DNA from: JADLGL01 sp963823045 | GTDB taxonomy: Bacteria; Pseudomonadota; Alphaproteobacteria; Rhizobiales; Kaistiaceae | Reading direction: 5' to 3' | Length of the DNA stretch: 64,000 nt | Assembly (NCBI GenBank): GCA_963823045.1 | Contig: CAWGKA010000008.1 | Coordinates: 62,001 to 126,000, forward strand | Shown here: one piece after another, positions 42,366-51,057 of the stretch | Layout of the letters: the number at the start of each line of letters is the position of its first letter | How positions within the stretch are numbered: the first letter of the stretch is position 1 | Position numbers and translations under genes: made by a program | The notes under the pieces: generated by a model | Databases searched by the model: none | What the model was told of the DNA's origin: nothing | What the model saw: only the letters and a program-made list of their open reading frames with translations

Positions 42366-44315
42366 ATGACTAGCAGGACACTGCTGAAGGCAACGGCGTC
42401 GGCCGTTGCCATGGCCGCCGGCTGCGGTATCGCAACCACAGCTTTCGCTAATCAGGACGTCATGGATCACATCGCCGCCGGCGATGTCGTTCAGCCGAAC
42501 ATCACCTATGACGGCCACAACTTCTCATCGTTCGATCAGATCAACCTGTCGAACGTCGCTGATCTGACCGTCGCCTGGACGCTGCAGATTGGCGTCCTGG
42601 ACCAGTTCGAGGCCTCGCCTCTGGTGGTCGGCAATACGATGTACATCGTCACGCCGGTGAACCAGTCGGAGGGCTCGGGTCAGGCCCCGAACGAAGTTCT
42701 AGCTCTCGACCTCAACGACAACGGCAAGATCCTCTGGGAGTTCCGCCCGGACGTTGATCGCGAGGGCGCTCTGACAGCCTGCTGCGGCGATCAGACCCGT
42801 GGCCTCCAGTATGCCGAAGGCAACATCTACTTCCATACGCTGGATGGTCAGGTGTTCGCGCTCGACGGCGAGACCGGTGAGGCGTTGTGGCGCTCCGTTG
42901 GCGGCGACGTCACCATCCGCGAGCATACGCCGGGCAACGGCATCGTCATCGGCGACCTCTACATCATCGGTAACGAGGGTGGTAAGTCCGGCGTGCGCGG
43001 CAAGGTGTCTGCGTTCGACATCCACACCGGCCAGACCCAGTGGGTCATGTACAACATGGGTCCGGACAACGAAGTCGGCATCGGCCCGCGCTTCAACCCG
43101 TATTACGACGATGACAAGGCCGGTTCGCTGGCGACCTGGTACGGCAATTCCTGGCGTCGTGGCGGTGGCACCGTTTGGGGCTACTTCACCTACGATCCGG
43201 ATTCGAACCAGTTCTTCTACTCGACCGGTAACTGCGGTCCGTGGAACCCGGACTATCGTCGTGAATGGGGCGTGATCGACCTCGACGCCAACAATGGTGT
43301 CCAGTCGTACAAGAACAACTGGTGCGCCTCCATGATGTCCCGTGACGCGACCACCGGTCAGCTGATCTGGGCCTACAACATGACCCCGCAGGACATGTGG
43401 GACTATGATGAGCCGCTGAACACGCCGCTCGTCGATGTCGACATGAACGGTGACGGCTCCGTCGAGCACACCGCCATGAAGGCGGCCCGTATCGGCTACT
43501 TCTACGTTTGGGACCGGGCCGACGGCCAGCTCCTCAACGACCCGTGGCCGTTCGTCTACGTCAACTTCATGTCCGGCGTGAACCTCGACACCGGTCGTCC
43601 GATCTACAACATCGAGACCCTCGAGTTCACGGCCGCCGAGGATCGGGCGAACTACACCACCGGTCAGGACATCTTCACGACCGATCAGACCGACGATCCG
43701 GACTTCACCGGTACCGAGGTCTATGTCTGTCCGTTCATTCAGGCCCGCAACTGGCAGAACGAGTCCTATTCTGACCAGACCGGCCTGTACTATGTCGCGA
43801 CCACCTCGGGCTGCGGCGGCCTCCGTGCCACCGAAGGCGAGTATGTCGCCGGCGAAGGCTACGTCCTCCAGAACTTCAACCCGCTCGGCCCGATCTACGG
43901 TCCGTTCGGCGTGAACGGCGAGGAAGACCCCCCCTACTCCGGCAGCCTGCAGGCTCTCGATCCGGTCGCGGGCGAGCGCGCCTGGATGGTGCCGTTCAGC
44001 CCGGGCAACAACACCCCGGTCTTCTCGACCGCCGGTGGCCTGGTGTTCCAGGGCGGCTCGCATGACGGTGCCATGCATGCCTACAACGCGGAGACCGGCG
44101 AGCCGGTGTGGTCGTTCCCGACAGGTTCGCAATTCGGCCAGTCGGCGATCGCCTATATGCATGATGGCAAGCAGTACATCGCCATCATCGGGTCGGCAGC
44201 GAACACCGGTCAGGTCAACGTCACCGACGATGCGACCGACGGCGATCGCTATCGCCGCGCGGGTTCGACCCTGTACGTCTTCGCCCTGCCGGACGCTGTT
44301 GCCGGCGGCATGTAA
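42366..44315 (+). CDS. XoxF-like PQQ-dependent alcohol dehydrogenase, copy 3 (Lys at metal-ligand position)
   Basis: 649 residues, colinear with copy 1 and identical to it over long blocks (for example GNCGPWNPDYRREWGV and the WDRADGQLLNDPWPFVYVNF region). It keeps ACCG, Asn289, Asp346-Tyr-Asp348 and the Arg of WDRADG. The key exception is GGKSGVRG: Lys207 and Ser208 stand where copy 1 has Glu207-Trp208. That Glu directly binds the metal next to PQQ (Glu177 in MxaF, Glu172 in SolV). Two neighbouring codons differ (AAG TCC against GAG TGG), which argues against a single-base error. Whether this copy still binds a metal is open. Signal peptide as in copy 1; strong Shine-Dalgarno AAGGAGGG. Confidence 0.87.
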   Translation: MTSRTLLKATASAVAMAAGCGIATTAFANQDVMDHIAAGDVVQPNITYDGHNFSSFDQINLSNVADLTVAWTLQIGVLDQFEASPLVVGNTMYIVTPVNQSEGSGQAPNEVLALDLNDNGKILWEFRPDVDREGALTACCGDQTRGLQYAEGNIYFHTLDGQVFALDGETGEALWRSVGGDVTIREHTPGNGIVIGDLYIIGNEGGKSGVRGKVSAFDIHTGQTQWVMYNMGPDNEVGIGPRFNPYYDDDKAGSLATWYGNSWRRGGGTVWGYFTYDPDSNQFFYSTGNCGPWNPDYRREWGVIDLDANNGVQSYKNNWCASMMSRDATTGQLIWAYNMTPQDMWDYDEPLNTPLVDVDMNGDGSVEHTAMKAARIGYFYVWDRADGQLLNDPWPFVYVNFMSGVNLDTGRPIYNIETLEFTAAEDRANYTTGQDIFTTDQTDDPDFTGTEVYVCPFIQARNWQNESYSDQTGLYYVATTSGCGGLRATEGEYVAGEGYVLQNFNPLGPIYGPFGVNGEEDPPYSGSLQALDPVAGERAWMVPFSPGNNTPVFSTAGGLVFQGGSHDGAMHAYNAETGEPVWSFPTGSQFGQSAIAYMHDGKQYIAIIGSAANTGQVNVTDDATDGDRYRRAGSTLYVFALPDAVAGGM

Positions 44316-44333
44316 ACGACGTTTACAGCAAGC

Positions 44334-44358
44334 GCCCGCCGCCCCTCAGGCGGCGGGC
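44334..44358 (+). terminator. First hairpin after XoxF-like copy 3
   Basis: GCCCGCCGCC-CCTCA-GGCGGCGGGC, a perfect 10 bp stem just after the stop. It is followed at once by the second hairpin at 44367. Confidence 0.65.
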
Positions 44359-44366
44359 CGAGATCA

Positions 44367-44402
44367 GGGGGGCGGCCTGAAATGGCCGCCCCCCTCCTTT
44401 TC
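44367..44402 (+). terminator. Rho-independent terminator of XoxF-like copy 3
   Basis: GGGGGGCGGCC-TGAAAT-GGCCGCCCCCC followed by TCCTTTTC; an 11 bp stem with a T-rich tail. Confidence 0.82.
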
Positions 44403-44664
44403 TGTTCCCGATAGTCCTTCCCCTGCCCCCACGCACACGCGACCGTGATAAGGCGCGCCGTGCAATTCCGGCCACGTCCACCAAGGAACCGAGCAAAGTC
44501 GCCTCGGTCCACATTGCGGCCGGTTCTAGGGCGGTGGTATTATTTCAGGGAATCCTAAGGCATAAGTCCGAAGGTTTTCTGGAAGCAGATGGTCTTCACC
44601 GCTCGAACCAAGCGATGAGGGTGCTCGGAGGGAAGCGAGCTAAGAAAGGGAGTGGATTGAAAAC

Positions 44665-45063
44665 ATGAAGAAGCTAACTTTTACCGCCCTCATCGGCAGC
44701 ATCGGCGTAGCCGGGCTTGTGGCTTTGGGGAACACCGGAGCCTCGGCGCAAGCGGGCTCGGATGCCGCCCTCATGGCCACGCTGATGGACGAGGGACACG
44801 ATCTCTTCGAGCGGAATTGCTCCGGCTGCCACGGCCACAACGGCGAAGGCATTGCCGGGCCGGAACTCGCCGGCAACCAATTCGTCGCGTCCAATTCCGC
44901 GATCATCAATCAGATCCTGGAAGGGAACACGGACCACGGCATGCCGCCCTTCCGCGACCACCTGACCGCCCGCGAGATCGCGGCGATCGCGACCTATGTG
45001 CGCAACTCCTGGGGCAACGCCTTCGGCATCACGACCGAGGAGACCGTAGCCAACAACATGTAG
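44665..45063 (+). CDS. Small secreted c-type cytochrome, probable electron acceptor of the PQQ dehydrogenases
   Basis: 132 residues. A signal peptide ends at GASAQA (about residue 28). Heme is bound by CSGCH (about residues 51-55), with the axial Met in DHGMPPFRDH near 95 and the YVRNSWGNAFG end typical of class I cytochromes paired with PQQ alcohol dehydrogenases (XoxG/ExaB/PedF-like). Location right after three such dehydrogenases supports that role. Terminators separate it from copy 3, so it is a separate unit. Its tail EETVANNM is unlike anything I recognise. Confidence 0.85.
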   Translation: MKKLTFTALIGSIGVAGLVALGNTGASAQAGSDAALMATLMDEGHDLFERNCSGCHGHNGEGIAGPELAGNQFVASNSAIINQILEGNTDHGMPPFRDHLTAREIAAIATYVRNSWGNAFGITTEETVANNM

Positions 45064-45078
45064 GCTCGGCATTGCAGT

Positions 45079-45108
45079 CGGCGGTGGCACAACGCCACCG
45101 CCGTTTTT
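45079..45108 (+). terminator. Rho-independent terminator after the cytochrome c gene
   Basis: CGGCGGTGGC-ACAAC-GCCACCGCCG followed by TTTTT. A 10 bp stem, placed between two convergent genes. Confidence 0.9.
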
Positions 45109-45133
45109 CTCCGTCCGCCACTCAATCGCAAGG

Positions 45134-46087
45134 TCATCCGAGACAGGCGCCGGACGATGCGATCTGGGACAGCAGCTCCTGCAGCGGATCGTGCGTCCAG
45201 GCCTCCGTGACGAACGCGTAGTGATCGACGGTGCGCGGCACCGGCCTGAAGATCACCTGCCCGTCGCCCAGCGGCGTCTCCGTCGAAACCGAGTAGCCGA
45301 CGCCGGCACCCGTCAGCATCCTCTGCAGGTTCTCGTTCCAATATTGCGATTGGATCGTATAGGCGCTGTAGAAGAAGCCGGCGCCGCGCTGCGCTATCCA
45401 GCCGGCGAAATAGTCCTCCTCGCCAAACAGGGCATCGAGCAGGATGATGCCGCAGATACGCCGGCTGCCGCCGACCGCCGTGGCAAAGGCGGCCGGATAG
45501 TAGCCGCCGCTATAGGCGACGAGGATCACCGGCAACCGGTCGAACCGGTTGGCCAGCCGGCGATCGCCCAGGAGATCGGCGAGATGATCGCCCGCTTCGC
45601 CGACATAGGCGGCGAAGGCGCCCTGCTCCCAGAAATGGCCGGCGCTGGAATCGAGCGCATCGACCGCGAATTGCGGAGCGACGAGAACGGCATTGAGTCC
45701 CGATCGAGCCAGTTGCCCCGGAACGTCCTGGCGATTGGCGACATCGCGCTCCAGCGTCGCCTCATTGCCGTGGAAGAAGACGACGATTGCCGCGGGTTCG
45801 TTCGGATCGAACCCTACCGGCGCGAACAACAGGCTGCGATTGTCCCTGTACGTCTCCTGCTCCCAATAGACGCCGCCGCGGATCGAACGATGACCGCGCA
45901 CTCCGTTGGAAGTGACGTCGAAGAACGGCCGCCCGGTATCGAGGCTCACGCCGTCATAAGGGAAAGGCGCGGTTTCGAACGGCACCAGCGCCAAGGTCCC
46001 GATCGGCGTCTGCGCCGAGGCGACGGACGCAAGGCCGAAGGCCGCAATCGTGCTCAAATGACCGAGGAGGCGTTTCATAGTGTGCAT
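45134..46087 (-). CDS. Secreted alpha/beta hydrolase-like protein
   Basis: 317 residues; ATG 46078 (MKRLLGHL) is an equally good start. A signal peptide ends at SVASAQ. The mature part has AIVVFFHGNEATLERDV (oxyanion region with the HG motif) and LVAYSGGYYPAAFA, in which S-G-G follows the nucleophile-elbow pattern, so an esterase or peptidase of the alpha/beta hydrolase fold is likely; a late His lies in VPRTVDHYAFV. It is the last gene of a leftward run CapA - PCMT - SpeE-like - hydrolase. Substrate unknown. Confidence 0.7.
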   Translation of the reverse strand: MHTMKRLLGHLSTIAAFGLASVASAQTPIGTLALVPFETAPFPYDGVSLDTGRPFFDVTSNGVRGHRSIRGGVYWEQETYRDNRSLLFAPVGFDPNEPAAIVVFFHGNEATLERDVANRQDVPGQLARSGLNAVLVAPQFAVDALDSSAGHFWEQGAFAAYVGEAGDHLADLLGDRRLANRFDRLPVILVAYSGGYYPAAFATAVGGSRRICGIILLDALFGEEDYFAGWIAQRGAGFFYSAYTIQSQYWNENLQRMLTGAGVGYSVSTETPLGDGQVIFRPVPRTVDHYAFVTEAWTHDPLQELLSQIASSGACLG

Positions 46088-46111
46088 AGCAGCACCCGCT
46101 GCAGATGAAGG

Positions 46112-48751
46112 CTAGGCCCGCGCCGGTTTCAGCCCCGCCCGGAACGGCAGCAACACCGCGAAGAACGCGAACAGCGCGATGAGATAGACGCCGCCGGCGA
46201 ATTGCAGCACGGCGGTGAGGCCGAAGGACGTCGCCACAACCGGGATTGCCGCCGAGCCGATCACCGAAAAGCCGCCATTGATGCCCCAGGCCCAAACGAA
46301 CATGTGGTGCTTCTTGAGCCGGCCGAGCCAAGCCATTGCCGTGGCAAGCGGAAAGCCCATCAGATAGGCGGGCGGCGCGACGAGCAGCAGGCAGAGGACG
46401 AGGCGGACGCCGTAAGGAAGGCTGCCGATGCGGTCGAGCACCGGGTCGAGCAGGAAGCTGTAGCCGATGAGGAGCACCGCGATGGCGACGAACACTACAG
46501 GCATGAATCGCCGCGCTCGGTCGAGGAAACGTTCCGAGGTCAGGCTGCCGAGGCCGGAGAAGAGCAGCATCCCGGTGATGAGGATCGCGGCCGACACGGT
46601 CGGCGTCGACAGCGCCAGCGTGAACTTGGCGATGAGCCCGACCTCGACCAGCATGTAGCCGAGGCCGAGGCAGGCAAAATAGACGAGCGTGCCGAACTTG
46701 CCGGGGTAGCGGCTGAAGATCGTGCGCCAGCCGACCACGACCGGCAGCATCATCAGGAGCAGCGCGGCGATGCCGGCGACGATCAGCGTCGCCCAAACCG
46801 CGATCGAGCCCCAATCGTCCTGGAACAGTTCAAGCCGGTCGAGCGTACGCGGGAGATCGCCGGGCCGCACATAGGCCGCGAAATAGGGCCGGTTGTTGGT
46901 CAGCGCGTCGATGTCGAAGACATAGGCGTCCGAGAAGCTCTGCCAGTCGTCGTGGACGAGCGCCTGCCAGGCGAGCCGCCCGAGCTCGGTCGCCGGCAGC
47001 ACCGATGGCCCAGCATCGCCGAGCAGCGGGTCGCTGCCGAGCAAAGGATCGCTGCCGAGCAAGGGATCGCTGGCCGTATCATCGGCCGGCACGATGTCGC
47101 CATTGCCCCAGATCTGTGCGCGATAGTCCTCGACCACCGTGGAAGCCGTCGCGTCGACAACCATGCCCGGCGCGTAGATCTCGTCGAACGACATCGCGTA
47201 GGTATTGGCCGAAAGCCGCGCGATCTCCTCGGGCGTGAAGCCGCCGCGCTTATAGAGGACCGTCGCTGTCGAGAGGTAGTTCGCCGACACATAGAACGAA
47301 TTGGCGATGTCGCCGTCGAGCTCACGCGCCGCCGCAGCCATCGTAGCGTAGAGGCGGAGCACCGATTTGGCGGGTTCCTCCTTGTTCCACACCGTCACGG
47401 AGAGGATGCCGCCGTCGGCAAGCGCCGACATGTAGGTCTCCATCGCCTGCTGCGTGTAGGCGTATTTCTCGACGATCGCGAAACCACCCGGGCTCGAGAG
47501 GCCGACGGAGTCCGCGAGGCTCAGATCGATGATGTCGTAGCGATGGTCGGTGGTGGCGAGGTTGAGCCGCCCCTCATAGGGGATCACCGTCACACGCGGA
47601 TCGGCGAGCATGTCGCCGGTGAAGTCGCGGATCACGGCCGAATCCATCGCCCACAGTACGGCGGGGTTCGCTTCGGCGACCGTCACATGCGAGGCGCCGG
47701 AGCGGAGCGCCACGGCCGTCGAAATGCCGCCGCCGAATTGGACGACGAAGGTGTCCGGATCCTGCTTCAGCAGGAACGGATAGAAGTGCGGCAGGAAGCG
47801 GAAATAGTCGGTCTGCTCCGCCGGCAGCTCGCGCATGATGCCGATCGGACCGTCGCCGTCGATATACATGCCGAGGAAGGCGTTCGCCGGCATCTCGGCG
47901 ATGTTGTAGGCGGCGTTGTCCGAAAGCCCCGGGGCGAAGTGGAGGTAGGAGCTCGAATAGACCTCGATCTCCCCGAAGGGCGACCGGCTCGAATACACGA
48001 CATTGGCGTCGGGGAAACGCCGCGCGTAGGAGACGCCCTTGTAGTCCGACACCGCGAGCGTGGTGATGTCGCTCACCGCCGGGACGACGAACGGGACGCC
48101 AAAGGCCGTCCCGCCTGCGACCACGAGCCAAATGAAGAGCCGTCCACCGCCGATCCATTGCAGCCAGAAGACCGCGCCCAAGAGCCAAATCGCCAGCGGC
48201 ACGACGATGAGGCTTTCGACCGGGAAGACAAACATGCCGGCGAGGATGACGAGGCCCGCGAGACCCGCACCGGCAAGATCGGAGAAATAGACGCGGCCGA
48301 ACACATCGGCCCGTTTCAGGAACACCGTGCCGATGAACACCGCCGCCGACAGGAACGGCACGAAATAGAGCAGGAAGTTGGAGACGAGGTTCCACTTCTG
48401 CGCCGGGTCGGAAGTGAGGAAGATCGGGTTGAACGGGTGCTGTTGCGCCAGCAAATGACAGCCCGCCATCAGCGGTCCGAACAACAGGATCGTCACCCCC
48501 GTGACGAGCTTCCAATGCCTCTGGAACCATTCCTCGAGGATCGTCATCACCGCCGAGGCGAGGCCGAAGCCGAGCATGGCGACGGCAACGACGAACGATC
48601 CGAAATGCGTCCAGCTGCCGACGGCGAAGACGCGCATGACGAAGATCTGGAACGCGATCACCGCGCCGGCGACGAGGCCGACGGCGAGATAAAGCGCCAT
48701 CGACGGCGCGCGGATCGCGCCGGGCACGGGCGGCAGCGCGACCGGCGTCAC
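46112..48751 (-). CDS. Polytopic membrane protein with spermidine-synthase-like (SAM/dcSAM-fold) domain
   Basis: 879 residues. About seven TMs in the N-terminal 230 residues, then a soluble Rossmann domain (about 330-560) with TFVVQFGGGISTAVALRSGA, VTVAEANPAV, RYDIIDLSLADSVGLSSPGG and a DGGILSVTVW strand, the plan of spermidine synthases; the gate Asp pair of true SpeE is not clear. A second set of about seven TMs ends the protein. Such membrane SpeE-fold proteins are often orphans of unknown substrate. Three tandem DPLLGS units sit at about residues 560-577. Downstream of a PCMT gene with a 40 bp gap. Confidence 0.75.
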   Translation of the reverse strand: MTPVALPPVPGAIRAPSMALYLAVGLVAGAVIAFQIFVMRVFAVGSWTHFGSFVVAVAMLGFGLASAVMTILEEWFQRHWKLVTGVTILLFGPLMAGCHLLAQQHPFNPIFLTSDPAQKWNLVSNFLLYFVPFLSAAVFIGTVFLKRADVFGRVYFSDLAGAGLAGLVILAGMFVFPVESLIVVPLAIWLLGAVFWLQWIGGGRLFIWLVVAGGTAFGVPFVVPAVSDITTLAVSDYKGVSYARRFPDANVVYSSRSPFGEIEVYSSSYLHFAPGLSDNAAYNIAEMPANAFLGMYIDGDGPIGIMRELPAEQTDYFRFLPHFYPFLLKQDPDTFVVQFGGGISTAVALRSGASHVTVAEANPAVLWAMDSAVIRDFTGDMLADPRVTVIPYEGRLNLATTDHRYDIIDLSLADSVGLSSPGGFAIVEKYAYTQQAMETYMSALADGGILSVTVWNKEEPAKSVLRLYATMAAAARELDGDIANSFYVSANYLSTATVLYKRGGFTPEEIARLSANTYAMSFDEIYAPGMVVDATASTVVEDYRAQIWGNGDIVPADDTASDPLLGSDPLLGSDPLLGDAGPSVLPATELGRLAWQALVHDDWQSFSDAYVFDIDALTNNRPYFAAYVRPGDLPRTLDRLELFQDDWGSIAVWATLIVAGIAALLLMMLPVVVGWRTIFSRYPGKFGTLVYFACLGLGYMLVEVGLIAKFTLALSTPTVSAAILITGMLLFSGLGSLTSERFLDRARRFMPVVFVAIAVLLIGYSFLLDPVLDRIGSLPYGVRLVLCLLLVAPPAYLMGFPLATAMAWLGRLKKHHMFVWAWGINGGFSVIGSAAIPVVATSFGLTAVLQFAGGVYLIALFAFFAVLLPFRAGLKPARA
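47018..47071. repeat. Three tandem 18 bp units (DPLLGS) in the SpeE-like gene
   Basis: Units at 47018-47035, 47036-47053 and 47054-47071 differ by one to three bases and encode Asp-Pro-Leu-Leu-Gly-Ser/Asp. In-frame gain or loss would change a loop length without breaking the protein. Confidence 0.85.
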
Positions 48752-48791
48752 GGCCGCAATCTCTCAGATGTCTTGGCTAACGCCGCTTCGC

Positions 48792-49685
48792 TCAATGGAC
48801 GCCGATGATCTGATCGCCTTCGAGCTTGGTGAAAGGCACGAAAGGAACGATGCGGCCATTGTAGATGTCGGTGCGGTCGACCCGGGTGGTTCCGTCGGCC
48901 GCCTGGCTCGTCGTGATCTTCAGCACGTGATGCGCGCCGGGCGGACCGATCGGGATCACCATGATGCCGCCGAGGCGAAGCTGTTGCAGCAGCGGGGGCG
49001 GCACATGGTCGATGCCGCAGGTGACGATGATCTTGTCGAACGGACCAGCCTCTTCCCAGCCATAGTAGCCGTCGGCTGATTTCGACGTGATGGCGCGATA
49101 TTCGCTGTAGCCGCGGTCGATCAGCCCGTCATAAATGCTGCGCGTGCGGGCCGCGAGCGGCGCGATGATCTCGATCGTCCACACCTGATCGGTGAGGTTC
49201 GACAGGAACGCCGACTGATAGCCCGAACCCGTACCGACTTCGAGCACCTTGTCGCCGCGCTGAACGTCGATCGACTGCGTCATGCGGCCAACGAGATGCG
49301 GACCGGAGATCGTCACGCCATAGCCGATGTCGAGATAGGCGTGGTCATAGGCACGAGAGAGGTTCTGCTGGAGAACGAATTCCTCGCGCGGCGTTAGCAG
49401 GAAGGCGCGCTTGGTCTTGTCGTCGGTGAGGTCCTGGTTGTTGACCAGCCGCACATAGCGATCCCAATGCGCGGCCAGGAAGGTCGGATTCTCGCCGCGG
49501 TGCTGGACCATCCAGTCGAGATAGGCGTTGCCTTGGTCGAGGCCGAGCGGCGGCGTGGCGTTCCAGTCATAGGCCTCCGGCACATCAGCCAGCGCCATGC
49601 GCGGCAAGACCAACCCGGCCGCCGTCGTTGCCCCCAAAACCTGCAGAAATTCTCGCCTGTTCACGCCTGCCCCCTCGCCCTTCAT
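48792..49685 (-). CDS. Protein-L-isoaspartate O-methyltransferase with a twin-arginine-like N-terminus
   Basis: 297 residues from ATG 49685; a GTG at 49664 would start just before NRREFLQVLGATTAAGLVLP, which reads as a Tat signal peptide ending near RMALA. The catalytic part is PCMT: VTISGPHLVGRMTQ, VLEVGTGSGYQSAFL (SAM motif I), IIVTCGIDHVPPPLLQQLRLGG and MVIPIGPPGAHH. The enzyme repairs isoaspartyl residues using SAM, a cytoplasmic cofactor, so export would be odd; the segment might instead anchor it. It is followed by the SpeE-like gene at 40 bp. Confidence 0.8.
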   Translation of the reverse strand: MKGEGAGVNRREFLQVLGATTAAGLVLPRMALADVPEAYDWNATPPLGLDQGNAYLDWMVQHRGENPTFLAAHWDRYVRLVNNQDLTDDKTKRAFLLTPREEFVLQQNLSRAYDHAYLDIGYGVTISGPHLVGRMTQSIDVQRGDKVLEVGTGSGYQSAFLSNLTDQVWTIEIIAPLAARTRSIYDGLIDRGYSEYRAITSKSADGYYGWEEAGPFDKIIVTCGIDHVPPPLLQQLRLGGIMVIPIGPPGAHHVLKITTSQAADGTTRVDRTDIYNGRIVPFVPFTKLEGDQIIGVH

Positions 49686-49747
49686 GATGTTTGTTTGGGT
49701 AACATCCCGCCCGAAACCCGACAATAGCGACACCGCCGCACCCAGGC

Positions 49748-50938
49748 CTATCCGCCTGCGTTGCACTCCGGATTCGTTACCAGCGTCTCGCCCGGCTGCA
49801 ATTGCCGGTCCGTACCCAACATGCCGTGCAGCGTTGCCAGGATCGTCGTCGCGCCGGAATCGTTCGCAGTCAGGCTTTCGACGCGATGCGGATAGCGATG
49901 AACGTTGAACAGATGATAGCGAGCGCCATTGATCCAGACACGGCCGAACAGGTCTTTGCTCAGCCCGACGAACACCGCCATGCCGATGTGATTGTAGGTG
50001 TCGGACTGATTGCTGACGAAATTGCCCGTCGAATAGGCAATCAACCCCTCGCGCCCATCGGCGGTCGTGTATTTCTCCCACGGCTGCACGACATGCACAT
50101 GGGTACCGATGACCGCCGTGGCGCCGGCGTCGATGAGCTGATGGCCGAGTTCGATATTGCGCGGCGAAACGGTCTGCGAGTTTTCAACGTCGCCCCAATG
50201 CGGCGTCACGATCACGGCGTCGATCGAGCGATCATGCGCCAGCGCGGACACCTGTTGCAGGAGGAAGTCGCGGTCGTCGAAGCAGGTCAGCACCTGATGG
50301 TTCGGATCCGGCAAACCGTTGGTGAAGAAGGTGCAGGCGATGAAGGCAATATGCCAGCCGTCCTGATCGATGACGGTATAGAAAGGCGTGTCGGTCCCGG
50401 TATGGCGCGTGCCGGTGAACGGCAGCCCTGCCGCCTGCAGCGCCTCGATGGTGCGGTCGACGCCGAGCGATCCGCGGTCGAGGGCATGGTTGTTCGCCGT
50501 CGAGACGATCGTGAAGCCGGAATGCGCAAGATCGATCGCCAGATGCGGATTGGCGTTGAATAGCGGGTAGCCGGTGTAGACGTAGTTGTCCCAGGCGAAC
50601 CCCGGATCGGCCACCGCCTGCCCTCGTTGATTCACGCCGGCGGCCAGGGGCGATTCCATATTGGCGTAGATAATGTCGGCCTGGTGCAGGATCGGCATGA
50701 CGTCGGCCCAGAACGGCTCGTAGGTGCCGGCCGCCGCCGCCTGCGTCTGCAACGGCTGGTGCGGGAGCACGTCGCCGACCCCGACTATCGTGATCTGCCG
50801 GTTCGACCGCTGGCACGCACCGGCGAAGCGCATGTCGAGTTGCTGGGCAGCCGCCTGCACCGCGAACAGTGACAGGCAAGCGAAGGCCGCCAGCCCCGCC
50901 CGCCAGGCGGCACCGAGACGGCGACGGCGGTCGGACAT
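49748..50938 (-). CDS. CapA/PgsA-type metallophosphoesterase-fold secreted protein 1
   Basis: 396 residues from ATG 50938; a longer start at 50986 adds 16 residues. A signal peptide ends at VQAAAQ. The CapA (poly-gamma-glutamate synthesis) fold shows ITIVGVGDVLPHQP, ANMESPLAAG, STANNHALDRGSLGV, VTPHWGDVE and IGTHVHVVQPWE, carrying the metal-binding Asp, Asn and His residues of calcineurin-like enzymes. PgsA-like proteins act on cell-surface polymers. It is divergent from a second CapA gene at 51058 and leads the PCMT-SpeE-like-hydrolase run. Confidence 0.85.
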   Translation of the reverse strand: MSDRRRRLGAAWRAGLAAFACLSLFAVQAAAQQLDMRFAGACQRSNRQITIVGVGDVLPHQPLQTQAAAAGTYEPFWADVMPILHQADIIYANMESPLAAGVNQRGQAVADPGFAWDNYVYTGYPLFNANPHLAIDLAHSGFTIVSTANNHALDRGSLGVDRTIEALQAAGLPFTGTRHTGTDTPFYTVIDQDGWHIAFIACTFFTNGLPDPNHQVLTCFDDRDFLLQQVSALAHDRSIDAVIVTPHWGDVENSQTVSPRNIELGHQLIDAGATAVIGTHVHVVQPWEKYTTADGREGLIAYSTGNFVSNQSDTYNHIGMAVFVGLSKDLFGRVWINGARYHLFNVHRYPHRVESLTANDSGATTILATLHGMLGTDRQLQPGETLVTNPECNAGG

Positions 50939-51057
50939 CCCGGCAAGTGGCTGTTTCAAGGGCTTTTCCCGTTCCGGCTGTGGCATTGAATCAGGCTTTA
51001 TTAACCCAAACCGTTCAGATTCGCATCGTTGTCGGCAACTGCGTTGCGTTTAGTTCG

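Larger units (their letters stand above)
44316..44664. other. 349 bp intergenic region between XoxF-like copy 3 and the cytochrome c gene
   Basis: The first 90 bp hold the two copy 3 terminator hairpins, so the cytochrome gene should have its own promoter in the remaining 260 bp. No clear operator or ORF was found there. GAAAGGGAGTGG just before the cytochrome start acts as ribosome binding site. Confidence 0.5.

Noticed and set aside
46202..48808. 868-codon open frame antisense to the SpeE-like gene
   Set aside because: Composition rich in Arg, His, Glu and Asp without domains; shadow of the real membrane protein gene.
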